A stretch of 64,000 bases of DNA from an uncultured Pseudomonadales bacterium (GTDB lineage: Bacteria; Pseudomonadota; Gammaproteobacteria; Pseudomonadales; Azotimanducaceae), in the NCBI GenBank assembly GCA_938036875.1, contig CALHVX010000017.1, positions 1 through 64,000 on the forward strand. Direction: 5' to 3'. A program made the translations under genes and the position numbers. Below are positions 9,698-20,033 of the stretch, in pieces; position 1 is the stretch's first letter, and each line of letters begins with the position of its first letter. Below the pieces are notes generated by a model. That model ran no database searches, was not told the DNA's origin, and saw only the letters and a list, made by a program, of their open reading frames with translations.

Positions 9698-10498
9698 ATG
9701 CAGCTATCTTGGCAAGAACACCCTGGGCAAGGCCCGCATTTACTGTTGGTCCACGGTTTTTTGTCCAGCCACTACCAATGGCAGCAGAACCTCGAGGCGC
9801 TTAGCGCTGTATGCAGGCCGGTAACCGTTGAACTATGGGGGCACAACCAATCACCCACCCCCGATGAAACAGCCGATTTCGCGCCCACAGCCTACGTCGA
9901 GCAATTTGAGCAAATCCGGCAACAACTAGGCTGCGACAAGTGGCTACTGTGCGGCTATTCGCTCGGTGCCGGGCTGACCATCGCTTACAGCCTGGCCCAC
10001 CCGGAACGGGTGCTAGCTCATGCCTTCACCAATTCCACCTCGGCGTTATCAGACGCCGAGCAACAAGCGAGCTGGCAGGCCAGCGCAGAACCTAGTGCAC
10101 GCTCAATAATTGACGACGGCGTTGCGGCCATGGAGCGACTACCCGTTCACCCGATACACGCCAAAGTGCTGCCGCAGCCCGTTAAACAAGCTTTGGTTGC
10201 AGCCGCCAAAAAGCACAATCCCCTGGGTATCGCCAACACATTGCGCTACACCAATCCCGTGGTCTCAGTGCGCGGTCAAATCCACGCAAACACCCGCCCT
10301 GTCCTGCTGCTATGGGGCAAAAAAGAAAGGAGATTCTTAAAGCATCAGAGCTTCGTTGCCGCTAACATGCCGCATCTTCAGATCGCCGAGCTCAACGCTG
10401 GACACGGCGTCAACATGGAAGCCCACCAAGCATTTAACAACGCGATCTGTGACTTTATCGTCAAGCACGGCCACCAGCCCAACAAACACTTAAAATGA
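9698..10498 (+). CDS. alpha/beta hydrolase
   Basis: LLLVHGFLSSHYQW, LCGYSLGAGLTIAYSLAHPERV nucleophile elbow, AELNAGHGVNMEAHQAFN. Confidence 0.9.
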   Translation: MQLSWQEHPGQGPHLLLVHGFLSSHYQWQQNLEALSAVCRPVTVELWGHNQSPTPDETADFAPTAYVEQFEQIRQQLGCDKWLLCGYSLGAGLTIAYSLAHPERVLAHAFTNSTSALSDAEQQASWQASAEPSARSIIDDGVAAMERLPVHPIHAKVLPQPVKQALVAAAKKHNPLGIANTLRYTNPVVSVRGQIHANTRPVLLLWGKKERRFLKHQSFVAANMPHLQIAELNAGHGVNMEAHQAFNNAICDFIVKHGHQPNKHLK

Positions 10499-11331
10499 CA
10501 ACAGCCCAACACATCGTTGATGAACTCATTGAGGAGCGCGCCGAAAGGTTGATGCAGCATCCACTGCTGTGGCGCCTGATCAAGCGGCTGTTGTATCCGG
10601 TTCTAAATTACGACGAAACCGTAAAAATAGTTGACGAAGTGCGTGAGCTGGATGGGGCCGGCGTGATGAATTACGTCAGCAACCGCTTAAACCTCAAACT
10701 GCAGACCCAGGGCTTAGACAACATCCCGAAAACCGGGGCCGCCGTGGTCCTAGCCAACCACCCGTCTGGCATCGCTGATGGCGTAGCAGTTTGGGATGCC
10801 TTACGCACAAGACGCGATGACCTCATGATTTTTGCGAACCGGGATGCCATTCGAGCAGCGCCAGGCTTAGCAGATCTCATCATTCCGGTTGAGTGGGTAG
10901 AAGAAAAGAAAACCCGCGAGCGTAGCAAAGAAACCGTTAAACAGATGGTGGGGGCATTTCGTTCTAAACGGCTAATTGTGATCTTTCCATCGGGTCGACT
11001 CGCCAAGCCAACGATTACGGGCTTGCAAGAACGCCCCTGGATGCCCACCGCGGTGAGCTTGGCACAAAAATACCAGTGCCCCATCATTCCCATGCACTTA
11101 GGTGGTCGCAACTCTTGGTTTTTCTATTGCATGTGCGTACTCAGTACCGAGCTACGCGACATGACGTTGTTCCGCGAGTTGCTTAATAAAAGCAGCACCG
11201 AGTATCGGATAAACGTTGCTGAAGCTATCAGTCCAGAGCAGGCTTGCGGCGATCACAAAGCGCTAACCATTGCCCTGCAAAAATTTGTTGCGCAAGACAT
11301 GGCCGCTGGAGCGCGCAAATTTTTGGGCTAG
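10495..11331 (+). CDS. 1-acyl-sn-glycerol-3-phosphate acyltransferase-like (PlsC superfamily)
   Basis: VVLANHPSGIADGVAVWDAL (NHxxxxD-type motif), VIFPSGRLAKPT; 4-bp overlap with upstream hydrolase. Confidence 0.85.
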   Translation: MTTAQHIVDELIEERAERLMQHPLLWRLIKRLLYPVLNYDETVKIVDEVRELDGAGVMNYVSNRLNLKLQTQGLDNIPKTGAAVVLANHPSGIADGVAVWDALRTRRDDLMIFANRDAIRAAPGLADLIIPVEWVEEKKTRERSKETVKQMVGAFRSKRLIVIFPSGRLAKPTITGLQERPWMPTAVSLAQKYQCPIIPMHLGGRNSWFFYCMCVLSTELRDMTLFRELLNKSSTEYRINVAEAISPEQACGDHKALTIALQKFVAQDMAAGARKFLG

Positions 11332-11340
11332 CATTGCTGC

Positions 11341-12219
11341 CTAAAGTTGCCGAAACGGATAGTAGGCTTTGGTTTCGGTGTCACTGCAACTAGCTAAGAT
11401 TGTCTCCGCCTGTTCTGCCGGACCCAGTGAAATTTTCACCTTTTGATCCGCATCCGCAAAAGTCACGTCCGCAGGATCACCCGCATTACCGCCGGCCACA
11501 TGCAGCAAACGCAAGCCTTGCCGCGCCACCATCCCTTCTGCCGCTTGCACCACCTTAGGATACCTAGTGCGTCCACGCAGATGCGTAAAGTCCAACAAGC
11601 CTTGCTCCACCTGTTCAACAAAGGCTTGCGCCCCTTCAGGTTGCACACGACCGTAAATCACATTTTGCGGTATGACCAACAAGTTTGGTGCAAAGCGATG
11701 CCCTCCAAGATGGGTTACCTGCCAAACTCGATCACCGACTAACTCTCGTAAACGTTGATACAACGGCAAGCCAAAGCGTGAGCAGCACAGATCACGCTTA
11801 CCGTTAGTACAAACCAAGTAGCGAGGTGCTGACGTAGGGCTTGGTGTGGCCTTACCAGAGCTCAGGTCGAGCCGACTTTGCACCAACCCCACTAGATCAA
11901 GGTCTAGCAGAAAATCGTAGCCGCTACCGCTGAACTCAAAGGTATGTCCGTGAGCGCTAACCAGCAACCGGGTTACATCATGGTCCAGCTCCGGCTGCCG
12001 CACCAATTGCGGCCTCAATTTGAGACCTAACTGAGCAAATTGCTCGGCAGTACGGGCAAGCCAAGCTTGAGTATCTGCGGTCAAGCTACCCTCGGTAATG
12101 GCCTTAGCGGGCCAACTGGCTTTGTACTCGAGCAACAACCAAACATCCACCTGCTCCGCCGTGCCTAGCATTGAACTGGACAGACTCTGCTCGCTGCAAA
12201 ATACTCGCTGTGTTGCCAC
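11341..12219 (-). CDS. sucrase/ferredoxin-like family protein
   Basis: CSEQSLSSSMLGTAEQVDVWLLLEYKASWPAKA, RYLVCTNGKRDLCCSRFGLPLY, THLGGHRFAPNLLVIPQNVIYGRV. Confidence 0.85.
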   Translation of the reverse strand: MATQRVFCSEQSLSSSMLGTAEQVDVWLLLEYKASWPAKAITEGSLTADTQAWLARTAEQFAQLGLKLRPQLVRQPELDHDVTRLLVSAHGHTFEFSGSGYDFLLDLDLVGLVQSRLDLSSGKATPSPTSAPRYLVCTNGKRDLCCSRFGLPLYQRLRELVGDRVWQVTHLGGHRFAPNLLVIPQNVIYGRVQPEGAQAFVEQVEQGLLDFTHLRGRTRYPKVVQAAEGMVARQGLRLLHVAGGNAGDPADVTFADADQKVKISLGPAEQAETILASCSDTETKAYYPFRQL

Positions 12220-12343
12220 AATTAACCTCGTTATCTAATCAATCCACGCAAGCGCCCATCATGGTGGTCGCTAGGCGTTGGTGCAACATTGGCGGTAGAC
12301 TCTCAGGCATCCGTATTGCCTAACGTTACTTGAGGGGAGAACC

Positions 12344-13255
12344 ATGAGCCAACGACCACAACGCGCCCGACGCTGCCAACTGTCCGTACCCGGCAGCTCC
12401 GAAAAGATGATGCGCAAAGCCGCTGACCTGGATATCGACCATGTGTTCTTAGACCTTGAAGATGCCGTAGCACCCAGCGCCAAGCCGGATGCTCGAGGCA
12501 AAATTGTGGAAGCGATAAACTCTCTCGATTGGACACCACGGACCTTGTGCGTGCGCATCAACGATGTAGAAACCCAGTGGTGCCACGACGACATCATTGA
12601 GATCGTGACCGGCGCTGGTGACAAGCTCGACACCATCATGCTAACCAAAGCCAAAAGTGCCGCCGATGTGATGTTTGTACATTTGCTGCTCGACCAGCTT
12701 GAGCAAAAACTTGGGCTCAAACGCCGTATCGGCATTGAGTGCCTTATCGAAGAGGTCGAAGGCATGATGCAGGTCGAAGAAATTGCCGCCAGCTCAGACC
12801 GTCTAGAATGTTTAGTGTTTGGCATGGGCGATTACTCAGCAAGCCAGCAGATGCAAATCAACGCCGTAGGCGCATCCGGTAGCTACCCACCGGACTTGTG
12901 GCACTACCCGCGCTACAAAATGACCATCGCCTGCCGCGCAAACGGGATCGATCCGGTTGATGGCCCCTACGCCAACTTTAAAAACCCTGAAGGTTATCGC
13001 AAAGAAGCAGAGCGCTCATTTATTTTGGGTATGGTCGGCAAGTGGGCAATCCACCCAAATCAAGTAGTCACCGCCAACGAGGTGTTCACACCGGATGCAA
13101 CCGCCTTAGCCGATGCACGCAAGCAAAAATCAGCCTACGACCAGGCGCTGCAAGAAGGGCTTGGGGCGATCAACGTCGATGGCGTGATGGTTGATGCAGC
13201 AAGCATACGCATTGTGCAAAACTTGATTGATCGCGCTGATCTCATTGGTATGTAG
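12344..13255 (+). CDS. HpcH/HpaI aldolase/citrate lyase family CoA ester lyase
   Basis: RRCQLSVPGSSEKMMRKAADLDIDHVFLDLEDAVAPSAK, GMVGKWAIHPNQV. Confidence 0.93.
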   Translation: MSQRPQRARRCQLSVPGSSEKMMRKAADLDIDHVFLDLEDAVAPSAKPDARGKIVEAINSLDWTPRTLCVRINDVETQWCHDDIIEIVTGAGDKLDTIMLTKAKSAADVMFVHLLLDQLEQKLGLKRRIGIECLIEEVEGMMQVEEIAASSDRLECLVFGMGDYSASQQMQINAVGASGSYPPDLWHYPRYKMTIACRANGIDPVDGPYANFKNPEGYRKEAERSFILGMVGKWAIHPNQVVTANEVFTPDATALADARKQKSAYDQALQEGLGAINVDGVMVDAASIRIVQNLIDRADLIGM

Positions 13256-13284
13256 GGTCAGAGCAAAACAATAAAGGCAAAACC

Positions 13285-14472
13285 ATGAGCAACCACTATC
13301 TAACCGAAGAGCGCTTGATGATCCAAGAGGTTGCTCGGGAGTTCACACGCAAAGAAGTATTGCCAGTGGCCAATGAGCTCGACCCAGTGCAGGGCGATAT
13401 CCCTATGGATCTGCGCAACAAAATGGGTGAGATGGGCTACTTCGGCATTCGTATGCCCGAAGCACAAGGCGGCCTGGGCTTAGGCGTTTTCGAATATTGT
13501 TTGATCGCCGAAGAGTTAGCACGCGGCTGGATGAGCGTTGCGAGCATCATCGCTCGTGCCCCTTCGCTGATGGGGGTTGGAGGTTGGCCAGAGGCCAAGC
13601 GCCAAGAACGCACCGAGCAAGCAGCGCGCGGTGAATACCTGGCCGCGGTTGCTTTGTCAGAGCCCGATGTTGGCTCAGATCTAGCCGGTATCAGCTGCCG
13701 TGCGGAGCTGGATGGCAATGAGTGGGTCATCAGCGGCAACAAATATTGGTGCACTTTTGCTGACGGCGCGGATTACATTCAGCTACTAGCTCGCATAGCG
13801 GTTGCCGGTGAGGATACAACCAGTGGGCGCCAGGGTTTACGCAGCTTTATCATTGAAAAGCCGCGCGGGGAGCTACCCCAGGGTTGCTCCGGGTCCCCCA
13901 TCCCGAAAATCGGCTACTTTGGCTGGAAAACCTGGGAGCTTGCATTCGATAACTGCCGTATCCCAAAAGATAACGTCATCACCGGCGGCAGCGGCGAAGG
14001 GTTTAAAAATACCGTTAATTTTTTAAACGCAGCTCGCGCGCATACCGCCGCTCGCTCCATTGGTCTTGCACGCGGGGCATTGGAAGACGCCATGGCTTAC
14101 GCTCAAGAGCGGGTGCAATTTGGTGTACCCATCTCTGACTTTCAAGAAACCCGATTTAAGCTAGCACGCATGGCCAGCGACATCGAGGCAGCCCGTCAAC
14201 TTATGTATCACGTGTGTACCTTGATGGATGATGGCGCAACCGCAGATAAAGAAGCCGCTATGGTCAAATGGCACGCGGCCGAGATGGCAGAACGCGTGAC
14301 CTCTGATGCTCTACAGATATTGGGTGGCGCCGGTTACACCAAGCTCTACGCCGTGGAACGCTACTGGCGTGATGCGCGCCTAACCAAAATCTTCGAAGGG
14401 ACCAGCGAAATACAACTCCGTATCATCTCTGACCGCTTGTTAGGCAAACCAACCCAGCGCGCTAACGCCTAA
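13285..14472 (+). CDS. acyl-CoA dehydrogenase
   Basis: ALSEPDVGSDLAGI, YAQERVQFGVPISDFQ, LQILGGAGYTKLYAVERYWRDARLTKIFEGTSEIQ. Confidence 0.95.
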   Translation: MSNHYLTEERLMIQEVAREFTRKEVLPVANELDPVQGDIPMDLRNKMGEMGYFGIRMPEAQGGLGLGVFEYCLIAEELARGWMSVASIIARAPSLMGVGGWPEAKRQERTEQAARGEYLAAVALSEPDVGSDLAGISCRAELDGNEWVISGNKYWCTFADGADYIQLLARIAVAGEDTTSGRQGLRSFIIEKPRGELPQGCSGSPIPKIGYFGWKTWELAFDNCRIPKDNVITGGSGEGFKNTVNFLNAARAHTAARSIGLARGALEDAMAYAQERVQFGVPISDFQETRFKLARMASDIEAARQLMYHVCTLMDDGATADKEAAMVKWHAAEMAERVTSDALQILGGAGYTKLYAVERYWRDARLTKIFEGTSEIQLRIISDRLLGKPTQRANA

Positions 14473-14535
14473 GATTCGAGCAAAACGATTGGTTATTCTC
14501 TGCAAACAGCCATTTAGTTCCAGTAACATGGGCTG

Positions 14536-14952
14536 ATGCTCGAGAACCGCTCCGCAGCCCGTCAGCTACTGGCACGCCTTGTATTGGTGGGCTTGGTGCT
14601 GCGCGTTGCGGTACCTGCGGGGTTCATGCCCACCAACCTAGACGATGGTTGGTTCTTAAAGCTCTGCCCAGACGGCATGTCCATGAGCGTGATGATGGCC
14701 CTACTTGGGCACGATCATCACCATCATCATTCCAGTCAACCGGGCGGGGAAGACGCCGAGCCTTACCAACAGTGTGACCTCGGCGGCGGCTTAGCGGACG
14801 ACAGCGCCTTACCTAAAGGCGAGCAATTCACAACCAACGGCTCAGCTACTCTAGCTCAAGCCCAACCATTGCAAGACTTAGCGCCAACCGGCACGGCTAG
14901 TGCATTCCAAGCCCGCGCACCACCCCACTCCCGGCACGATCAAAACACTTAA
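14536..14952 (+). CDS. DUF2946-like small exported or membrane protein with His-rich stretch
   Basis: N-terminal hydrophobic segment; GFMPTNLDDGWFLKLCPDG; GHDHHHHHSSQ. Confidence 0.6.
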   Translation: MLENRSAARQLLARLVLVGLVLRVAVPAGFMPTNLDDGWFLKLCPDGMSMSVMMALLGHDHHHHHSSQPGGEDAEPYQQCDLGGGLADDSALPKGEQFTTNGSATLAQAQPLQDLAPTGTASAFQARAPPHSRHDQNT

Positions 14953-14986
14953 CTTTTCTTTTTAAGCCATGTTTCGGGAGAAACGA

Positions 14987-16027
14987 ATGCCGTTCACGTC
15001 AAAATTGGCGTGTCTGGTGCTACTGCTATCCGCCGGGATCGCAAGCGCTGACACGCACCCAGATTCACACGCCCCCATTAGTGTTATGGGCGATCACACA
15101 CACAGCCAAGGTGAGTTCATGCTTGGTTACCGTGCTATGCACATGTCAATGCAAGGTAACCGTGATGGCACCTCAAGCATCTCTTCCGCAGAGATAGCCA
15201 GCACCGCAGCAAACCCGTTTGGCGCACCACCTACTTTGCGGGTTGTCCCCGAAGACATGACCATGACCATGCACATGGTGAGCGCCATGTACGCGCCATC
15301 TGATCGCGTCACGCTCATGGGCATGCTCAACTACAGCACCAAAGAGATGGACCACACGACCTTTGCCGGACCTAGCGGCACCAATGTATTGGGCGGTTTC
15401 ACCACCAAAACTAGCGGTATGGGGGACACCAGTATTGCCGCGCTCATTCGCCTAGGAGATAGCCATCACAGCAAATGGCACGCCACTGTCGGCTTATCGC
15501 TACCCACCGGCGACATCGAAGAAACGGACGACATCCTGACACCGATGAACACTCGGCCATCACCCCGTCTACCCTACCCAATGCAGCTAGGCTCTGGCAC
15601 CTACGACCTAGTCACCGGTCTTACCTACAGCAGCAATGCGGATCGCTGGGGCTGGGGTAGCCAATGGCGCAGCCTAGTTCGCCTAGGTGAGAACGATGAA
15701 GATTACACCTTGGGTGATGAACACAAACTGCAGGGCTGGTTGAGCTACCGCATCAATGCATCGCTAAGCCTATCGGCGCGTCTGGCTTATCTGGATCGCG
15801 GCAACATTGACGGGATGGACCCATTGATTAACGCACCGGTCCAAACGGCAGATCCCGACCGCCATGGCATGCAGCGTTTAGACTTTGGCCTTGGGGCCAA
15901 CGTTTTGTTGCCGGGCCAAAAGCAGCGCTTGGCTCTAGAGGTCACCGCACCCGTCTATCAAAAGCTGGACGGACCCCAACTCGAAACCGATTGGGTACTG
16001 ACCTTCGGCTGGCAATACACGCCATGA
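14987..16027 (+). CDS. outer-membrane beta-barrel, Phenol_MetA_deg/transporter-like, Met/His-rich
   Basis: Signal peptide MPFTSKLACLVLLLSAGIASA; VMGDHTHSQGEFMLGYRAMHMSMQGNRDGT, VVPEDMTMTMHMVSAMYAPSDRVTLMGML; aromatic C-terminus. Confidence 0.75.
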   Translation: MPFTSKLACLVLLLSAGIASADTHPDSHAPISVMGDHTHSQGEFMLGYRAMHMSMQGNRDGTSSISSAEIASTAANPFGAPPTLRVVPEDMTMTMHMVSAMYAPSDRVTLMGMLNYSTKEMDHTTFAGPSGTNVLGGFTTKTSGMGDTSIAALIRLGDSHHSKWHATVGLSLPTGDIEETDDILTPMNTRPSPRLPYPMQLGSGTYDLVTGLTYSSNADRWGWGSQWRSLVRLGENDEDYTLGDEHKLQGWLSYRINASLSLSARLAYLDRGNIDGMDPLINAPVQTADPDRHGMQRLDFGLGANVLLPGQKQRLALEVTAPVYQKLDGPQLETDWVLTFGWQYTP

Positions 16028-16533
16028 CTTCCCAGGCGGCTGCCAAAACAACGGCGTTGGCAAACGGACCATGGATCAGGTCTGTATTGATGGGTCTCTA
16101 TATCTTGGCCTTGGTCCAGCTCACCAGCTTTGCGGTTGGCATCGGTGCTAGCGCCGGCTTGCTGATTTGGGGTGCTCCCCTGCTGGTGTTGATCCCCATC
16201 GTTGGGCTGCATTTTTTGCAGCCCAACGAGTGCCGCGCTGGCTGGAGCCTGTTTACGGTTTGGCTAGGCTCCACCTATGCTGTTGCGGCAACAACCACCG
16301 AGATACTGGTGTTTGTCCTAATCACAGCCTTAGCGGTTGGCGCCTACTATCGCTCAACCTGGCTATTTGTGGTTGCCTGGCTTGGCCACGTGATCTGGGA
16401 CTTCACCCCTCGAGAACTTCCGGAACTGCTGACGGACCTACCCATCGCCTGCATGATTTTCGACGGCATCATCGGCCTATATTTGGGCTGGATGACATGG
16501 ACTGGCCGGATGAAAGCACCTCTTAGCAAGTGA
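16024..16533 (+). CDS. multi-pass membrane protein, unknown function
   Basis: Start overlaps upstream stop (atga); several hydrophobic helices. Confidence 0.7.
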   Translation: MTSQAAAKTTALANGPWIRSVLMGLYILALVQLTSFAVGIGASAGLLIWGAPLLVLIPIVGLHFLQPNECRAGWSLFTVWLGSTYAVAATTTEILVFVLITALAVGAYYRSTWLFVVAWLGHVIWDFTPRELPELLTDLPIACMIFDGIIGLYLGWMTWTGRMKAPLSK

Positions 16534-16598
16534 CACATGGCGCTATTTGCTAAGCGGGGGGTCCCCTGCGAGACTAAGGCAAGACCCTCCAAGGATGT

Positions 16599-18017
16599 AT
16601 GCCAGTGACCGATTCACCCACGTCCGCTCCAGACATCAAAACGCTCGGCGCACTAAAAGCCACCGGTTACCAAGCAAAGCCAGTTAAACAAGAGCTGCGC
16701 GGCAACCTAATCACCAAGCTACGCACCAAAAGCCCATTGTTTCCAGGTATATCCGGCTACGAAGACACGGTGATCCCACAGCTTGCCAACGCGTTGCTGG
16801 GCCAGCAAGACGTCATCTTCTTAGGCGAACGCGGCCAAGGTAAATCTCGCTTGGTACGTGGTCTAACCAGCTTGCTCGACGAATGGATTCCGACGCTAGC
16901 GGCGGTGGAAATTCCAGAAGACCCGTTAGACCCGATCTCTGCCCAGGGTAAAGCATTGATCGCCGAACAGGGTGATGACGCCCCGATTGCCTGGGTTCAT
17001 CGCGATGAGCGCTACGGTGAGAAGTTGGCAACCCCAGACATTACCATTGCCGACCTAATCGGCGAGGTAGACCCGATTAAAGTGGCCGAAGGCCGTTACC
17101 TAACCGATGAGCTAACCTTGACCTATGGTTTGGTGCCCCGACTTAACCGTGGGATATTTGCCATCAACGAACTGCCCGATTTAGCAGAGCGAATCCAGGT
17201 TGGGTTGCTGAATGTGCTGGAAGAACGCGACGTGCAAATACGCGGTCACAAGGTACGCCTGCCTTTAGACGTTTTCATCGTGGCCACCGCGAACCCCGAG
17301 GACTACACCAATCGCGGGCGCATCATCACACCCCTTAAAGATCGCTACGGTGCCCAAATCCGCACCCACTACCCACCAAGCATTAACCAAGAAGTGGCCA
17401 TCATGCTGCAGGAAGCGGCTATTGCCGGCTGCGAGGGTTGTGAGGTGTCTGTGCCAAGTTACATGCAACAGATCATCGCAGAGATTACCCACACTGCCCG
17501 CTTATCACCCGACATCAACCAGCGCTCCGGTGTCTCCGTTAGAGCATCCATCGCAAATTATGAAGCCTTAGTAGCCAACGCATTGCGTCGTGCCCTACGT
17601 TTAAACGAGAGCCAGGTAGTACCACGCATATCGGATCTCGCATTTATTGTGCCGTCCTTCCAAGGCAAGGTTGAATTTGAAGCCATGGAAGAAGGCCAAG
17701 AGGACAAGATCACTGAACGCATTATTAACAAAGCAATACGCAAAGTGTTTGATGCCCACTACGATATAAACAACCTCGAAGGCGTAGCTACCGCTTTTAA
17801 TGATGGCCTGGAGATCGATGCTGGCGAAGGTCTAGAGACCAGCGCCTATCAAAATATTCTTGAGCAGCTACCCGGGCTGCGCGATGTCTTTGTCGACCTT
17901 GCCAACACCAGCCCACAAGAACAAGCGGCCACCGTAGAGTTTGTGCTGGAAGGACTGCACCTGCACAAACTGTTGAACAAACAGCAGATAGGTGAACACA
18001 ACACGTACACCGGTTAG
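16599..18017 (+). CDS. AAA+ ATPase, magnesium-chelatase ChlI/MoxR-like
   Basis: VIFLGERGQGKSRLVRGL Walker A, RGIFAINELPDLAERIQVGLLNVLEERDVQIRG, FIVATANPEDYTNRGRIITPLKDRY. Confidence 0.9.
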   Translation: MPVTDSPTSAPDIKTLGALKATGYQAKPVKQELRGNLITKLRTKSPLFPGISGYEDTVIPQLANALLGQQDVIFLGERGQGKSRLVRGLTSLLDEWIPTLAAVEIPEDPLDPISAQGKALIAEQGDDAPIAWVHRDERYGEKLATPDITIADLIGEVDPIKVAEGRYLTDELTLTYGLVPRLNRGIFAINELPDLAERIQVGLLNVLEERDVQIRGHKVRLPLDVFIVATANPEDYTNRGRIITPLKDRYGAQIRTHYPPSINQEVAIMLQEAAIAGCEGCEVSVPSYMQQIIAEITHTARLSPDINQRSGVSVRASIANYEALVANALRRALRLNESQVVPRISDLAFIVPSFQGKVEFEAMEEGQEDKITERIINKAIRKVFDAHYDINNLEGVATAFNDGLEIDAGEGLETSAYQNILEQLPGLRDVFVDLANTSPQEQAATVEFVLEGLHLHKLLNKQQIGEHNTYTG

Positions 18018-18026
18018 GGGAATCTT

Positions 18027-20033
18027 GTGCCGAAAGCCAACGGTTTAACACGCTACAGCTTGTGGGACGGCAGCCAAACGCCGCCACTGGACGCAGACGC
18101 CATCATCGAGGCGCTATCCGAAGACCTGATGGAATACGGCGATTTGCGCTGGGCTATGCGCAACCTAATGTCGAGGGGCATGACCATGCCCCAAGGTGGC
18201 GCCATGCAAGGCTTGCGAGATCTTCTAAAGCAGCTAAGAGACAAAAAACGCGCCCAGCTCGAGCGCTACAACCTGGACGGCATGTTTGATCAGTTCCGCG
18301 AACGCCTTGATGCTATCGAAGCAGCGGAGCGCACTCGCATCAACGAATGGATGAACGGTGACAATCCGGGCACCGAGTTTTCCAACGACCTGTTCAAAAA
18401 CATCGCCACGAACAATTCACAGCAGCTAGACGAACTGCCCGAGGACCTACCGAGTCGCATCAAGACCTTAGAAAAATACGAATTTCTCAACCCAGATGCA
18501 CAACGGGATTTTCTTGAGCTGCTGAACGAGCTTCGGCGAGCCATGGCCAACTCGTTCTTCAAAGATGTTGAGAACATGGTCCAAAACTTATCCGACGGCG
18601 ATATCGACCGCATGCAGGATATGCTCAAAGCACTCAACGAGATGTTAGTTAAGAAAATTTCCGGAGAAGACCCTGGGTTCGAAGACTTTATGTCGAATTT
18701 TGGTGATATGTTCGGTGATAACCCACCACAGTCGCTGGATGAACTGCTAGCGCAAATGCAGGCCCAAATGGCCGCTGCGCAATCGTTAATGAACTCCCTA
18801 AGCGACGAGCAACGAGCCCAACTGGGAGCGTTGATGGGAGACCGGCTGGGTGATCCAAATTTGCAATCTGAGCTAGCCAAGCTCAGCAAAGAGCTCGATT
18901 TCTTGAACCCCGAAGGTGGTCAGTACAAGTTCTCTGGCGAAGAGTCGCTCGGATTAGAGGAAGCCATGCGCTTAATGAGCGAGATGCAAGACCTCGATGC
19001 GCTTACCGAGCAAATGCAAAAGGCGGAACGTGCAGGGCAGCTCGATGGTATTGACAAAGATCTGCTGCGCGACTTGCTAGGAGACGATGCTGCCGACAAT
19101 TTGGATAACCTCGACCAGCTCATGCAAGCCCTAGAGGAAGCTGGCTATGTGCGCCCGGGAGACAAAAATCGGTGGGAGCTGACACCCCGTGGCTCCAGGA
19201 TGATTGGCCAAAAAGCATTGGGTGAAATCTATAATCGGCTAAAAAAACAGAGTTTAGGCAATCACGCGCTACCCGAAGAAGGCCGCTTCGGTGAACGCTT
19301 AGAGCAAACCAAAGAGTTTGAGTTTGGCGATTCATTTCAAGTGCACATGCCACGCACAATCCGCAACGCCATAGCGCGCAACGGCCCAAGCACACCGGTT
19401 AAACTGCTACCTCAAGACTTTGAGGTGTATCGCAGCGAGACCATCACCTCCACCGCTACCGCGCTGCTGGTTGACCTGTCTTGGTCTATGGCCTTACGTG
19501 GCTCATTTCAGGCGGCAAAAAAGGTGGCGCTGGCACTGCACCAGCTGATCACCATGCAATACCCCAAAGACAGCTTCTACATCATCGGCTTTGCTGCAAC
19601 CGCCAAAGAGCTGCAACCCAAAGACCTACCTTACCTACAGTGGGATGAGTACGTGCTAGGCACCAACATGCAACACGCGTTGATGCTGGCAGAACGTAAG
19701 CTTGCCAGCCACAACGGCGGTACCAAGCAAATCATTATGATTTCAGACGGTGAGCCCACGGCGCACATGTTCAAAGGCGAGGCACAATTTGCCTACCCGC
19801 CAACCCAAGAAACCTTGCGCGCTACGCTAAGAGCAGTAAAACACTGCACCACCAGAGGCATTGCAATCAACACCTTTATGCTGGAAAGCAGCGAGCTCTT
19901 GCGCGCCTTTATGGATGAGATTGCGCGCATCAATGGTGGTCGAGTGTTTTACACTTCACCCGACCAGCTGGGCGAGTACATCTTGGTCGACTACGTACAG
20001 CACAAACGCAAAAAGTTAGGCCGTCATCAATAA
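18027..20033 (+). CDS. VWA-domain protein, partner of the upstream AAA+ ATPase
   Basis: MIDAS-type ALLVDLSWSMALRGSF (DxSxS), KQIIMISDGEPTAH; 9 bp after AAA+ gene. Confidence 0.88.
   Translation: MPKANGLTRYSLWDGSQTPPLDADAIIEALSEDLMEYGDLRWAMRNLMSRGMTMPQGGAMQGLRDLLKQLRDKKRAQLERYNLDGMFDQFRERLDAIEAAERTRINEWMNGDNPGTEFSNDLFKNIATNNSQQLDELPEDLPSRIKTLEKYEFLNPDAQRDFLELLNELRRAMANSFFKDVENMVQNLSDGDIDRMQDMLKALNEMLVKKISGEDPGFEDFMSNFGDMFGDNPPQSLDELLAQMQAQMAAAQSLMNSLSDEQRAQLGALMGDRLGDPNLQSELAKLSKELDFLNPEGGQYKFSGEESLGLEEAMRLMSEMQDLDALTEQMQKAERAGQLDGIDKDLLRDLLGDDAADNLDNLDQLMQALEEAGYVRPGDKNRWELTPRGSRMIGQKALGEIYNRLKKQSLGNHALPEEGRFGERLEQTKEFEFGDSFQVHMPRTIRNAIARNGPSTPVKLLPQDFEVYRSETITSTATALLVDLSWSMALRGSFQAAKKVALALHQLITMQYPKDSFYIIGFAATAKELQPKDLPYLQWDEYVLGTNMQHALMLAERKLASHNGGTKQIIMISDGEPTAHMFKGEAQFAYPPTQETLRATLRAVKHCTTRGIAINTFMLESSELLRAFMDEIARINGGRVFYTSPDQLGEYILVDYVQHKRKKLGRHQ

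Noticed and set aside
14690-14735. CATCATCACCATCATCATT tract as a simple repeat element
   Set aside because: It lies in frame and encodes the HDHHHHH stretch of the DUF2946-like protein
18290-18889. 199-aa Ser/Arg-rich ORF antisense to the VWA gene
   Set aside because: Codon-shadow artefact; the + strand VWA protein has clear domain motifs
16599-20033. AAA+/VWA pair as magnesium chelatase for (bacterio)chlorophyll synthesis
   Set aside because: No ChlH/BchH or other tetrapyrrole genes in the window; AAA+/VWA pairs are common in non-phototrophs
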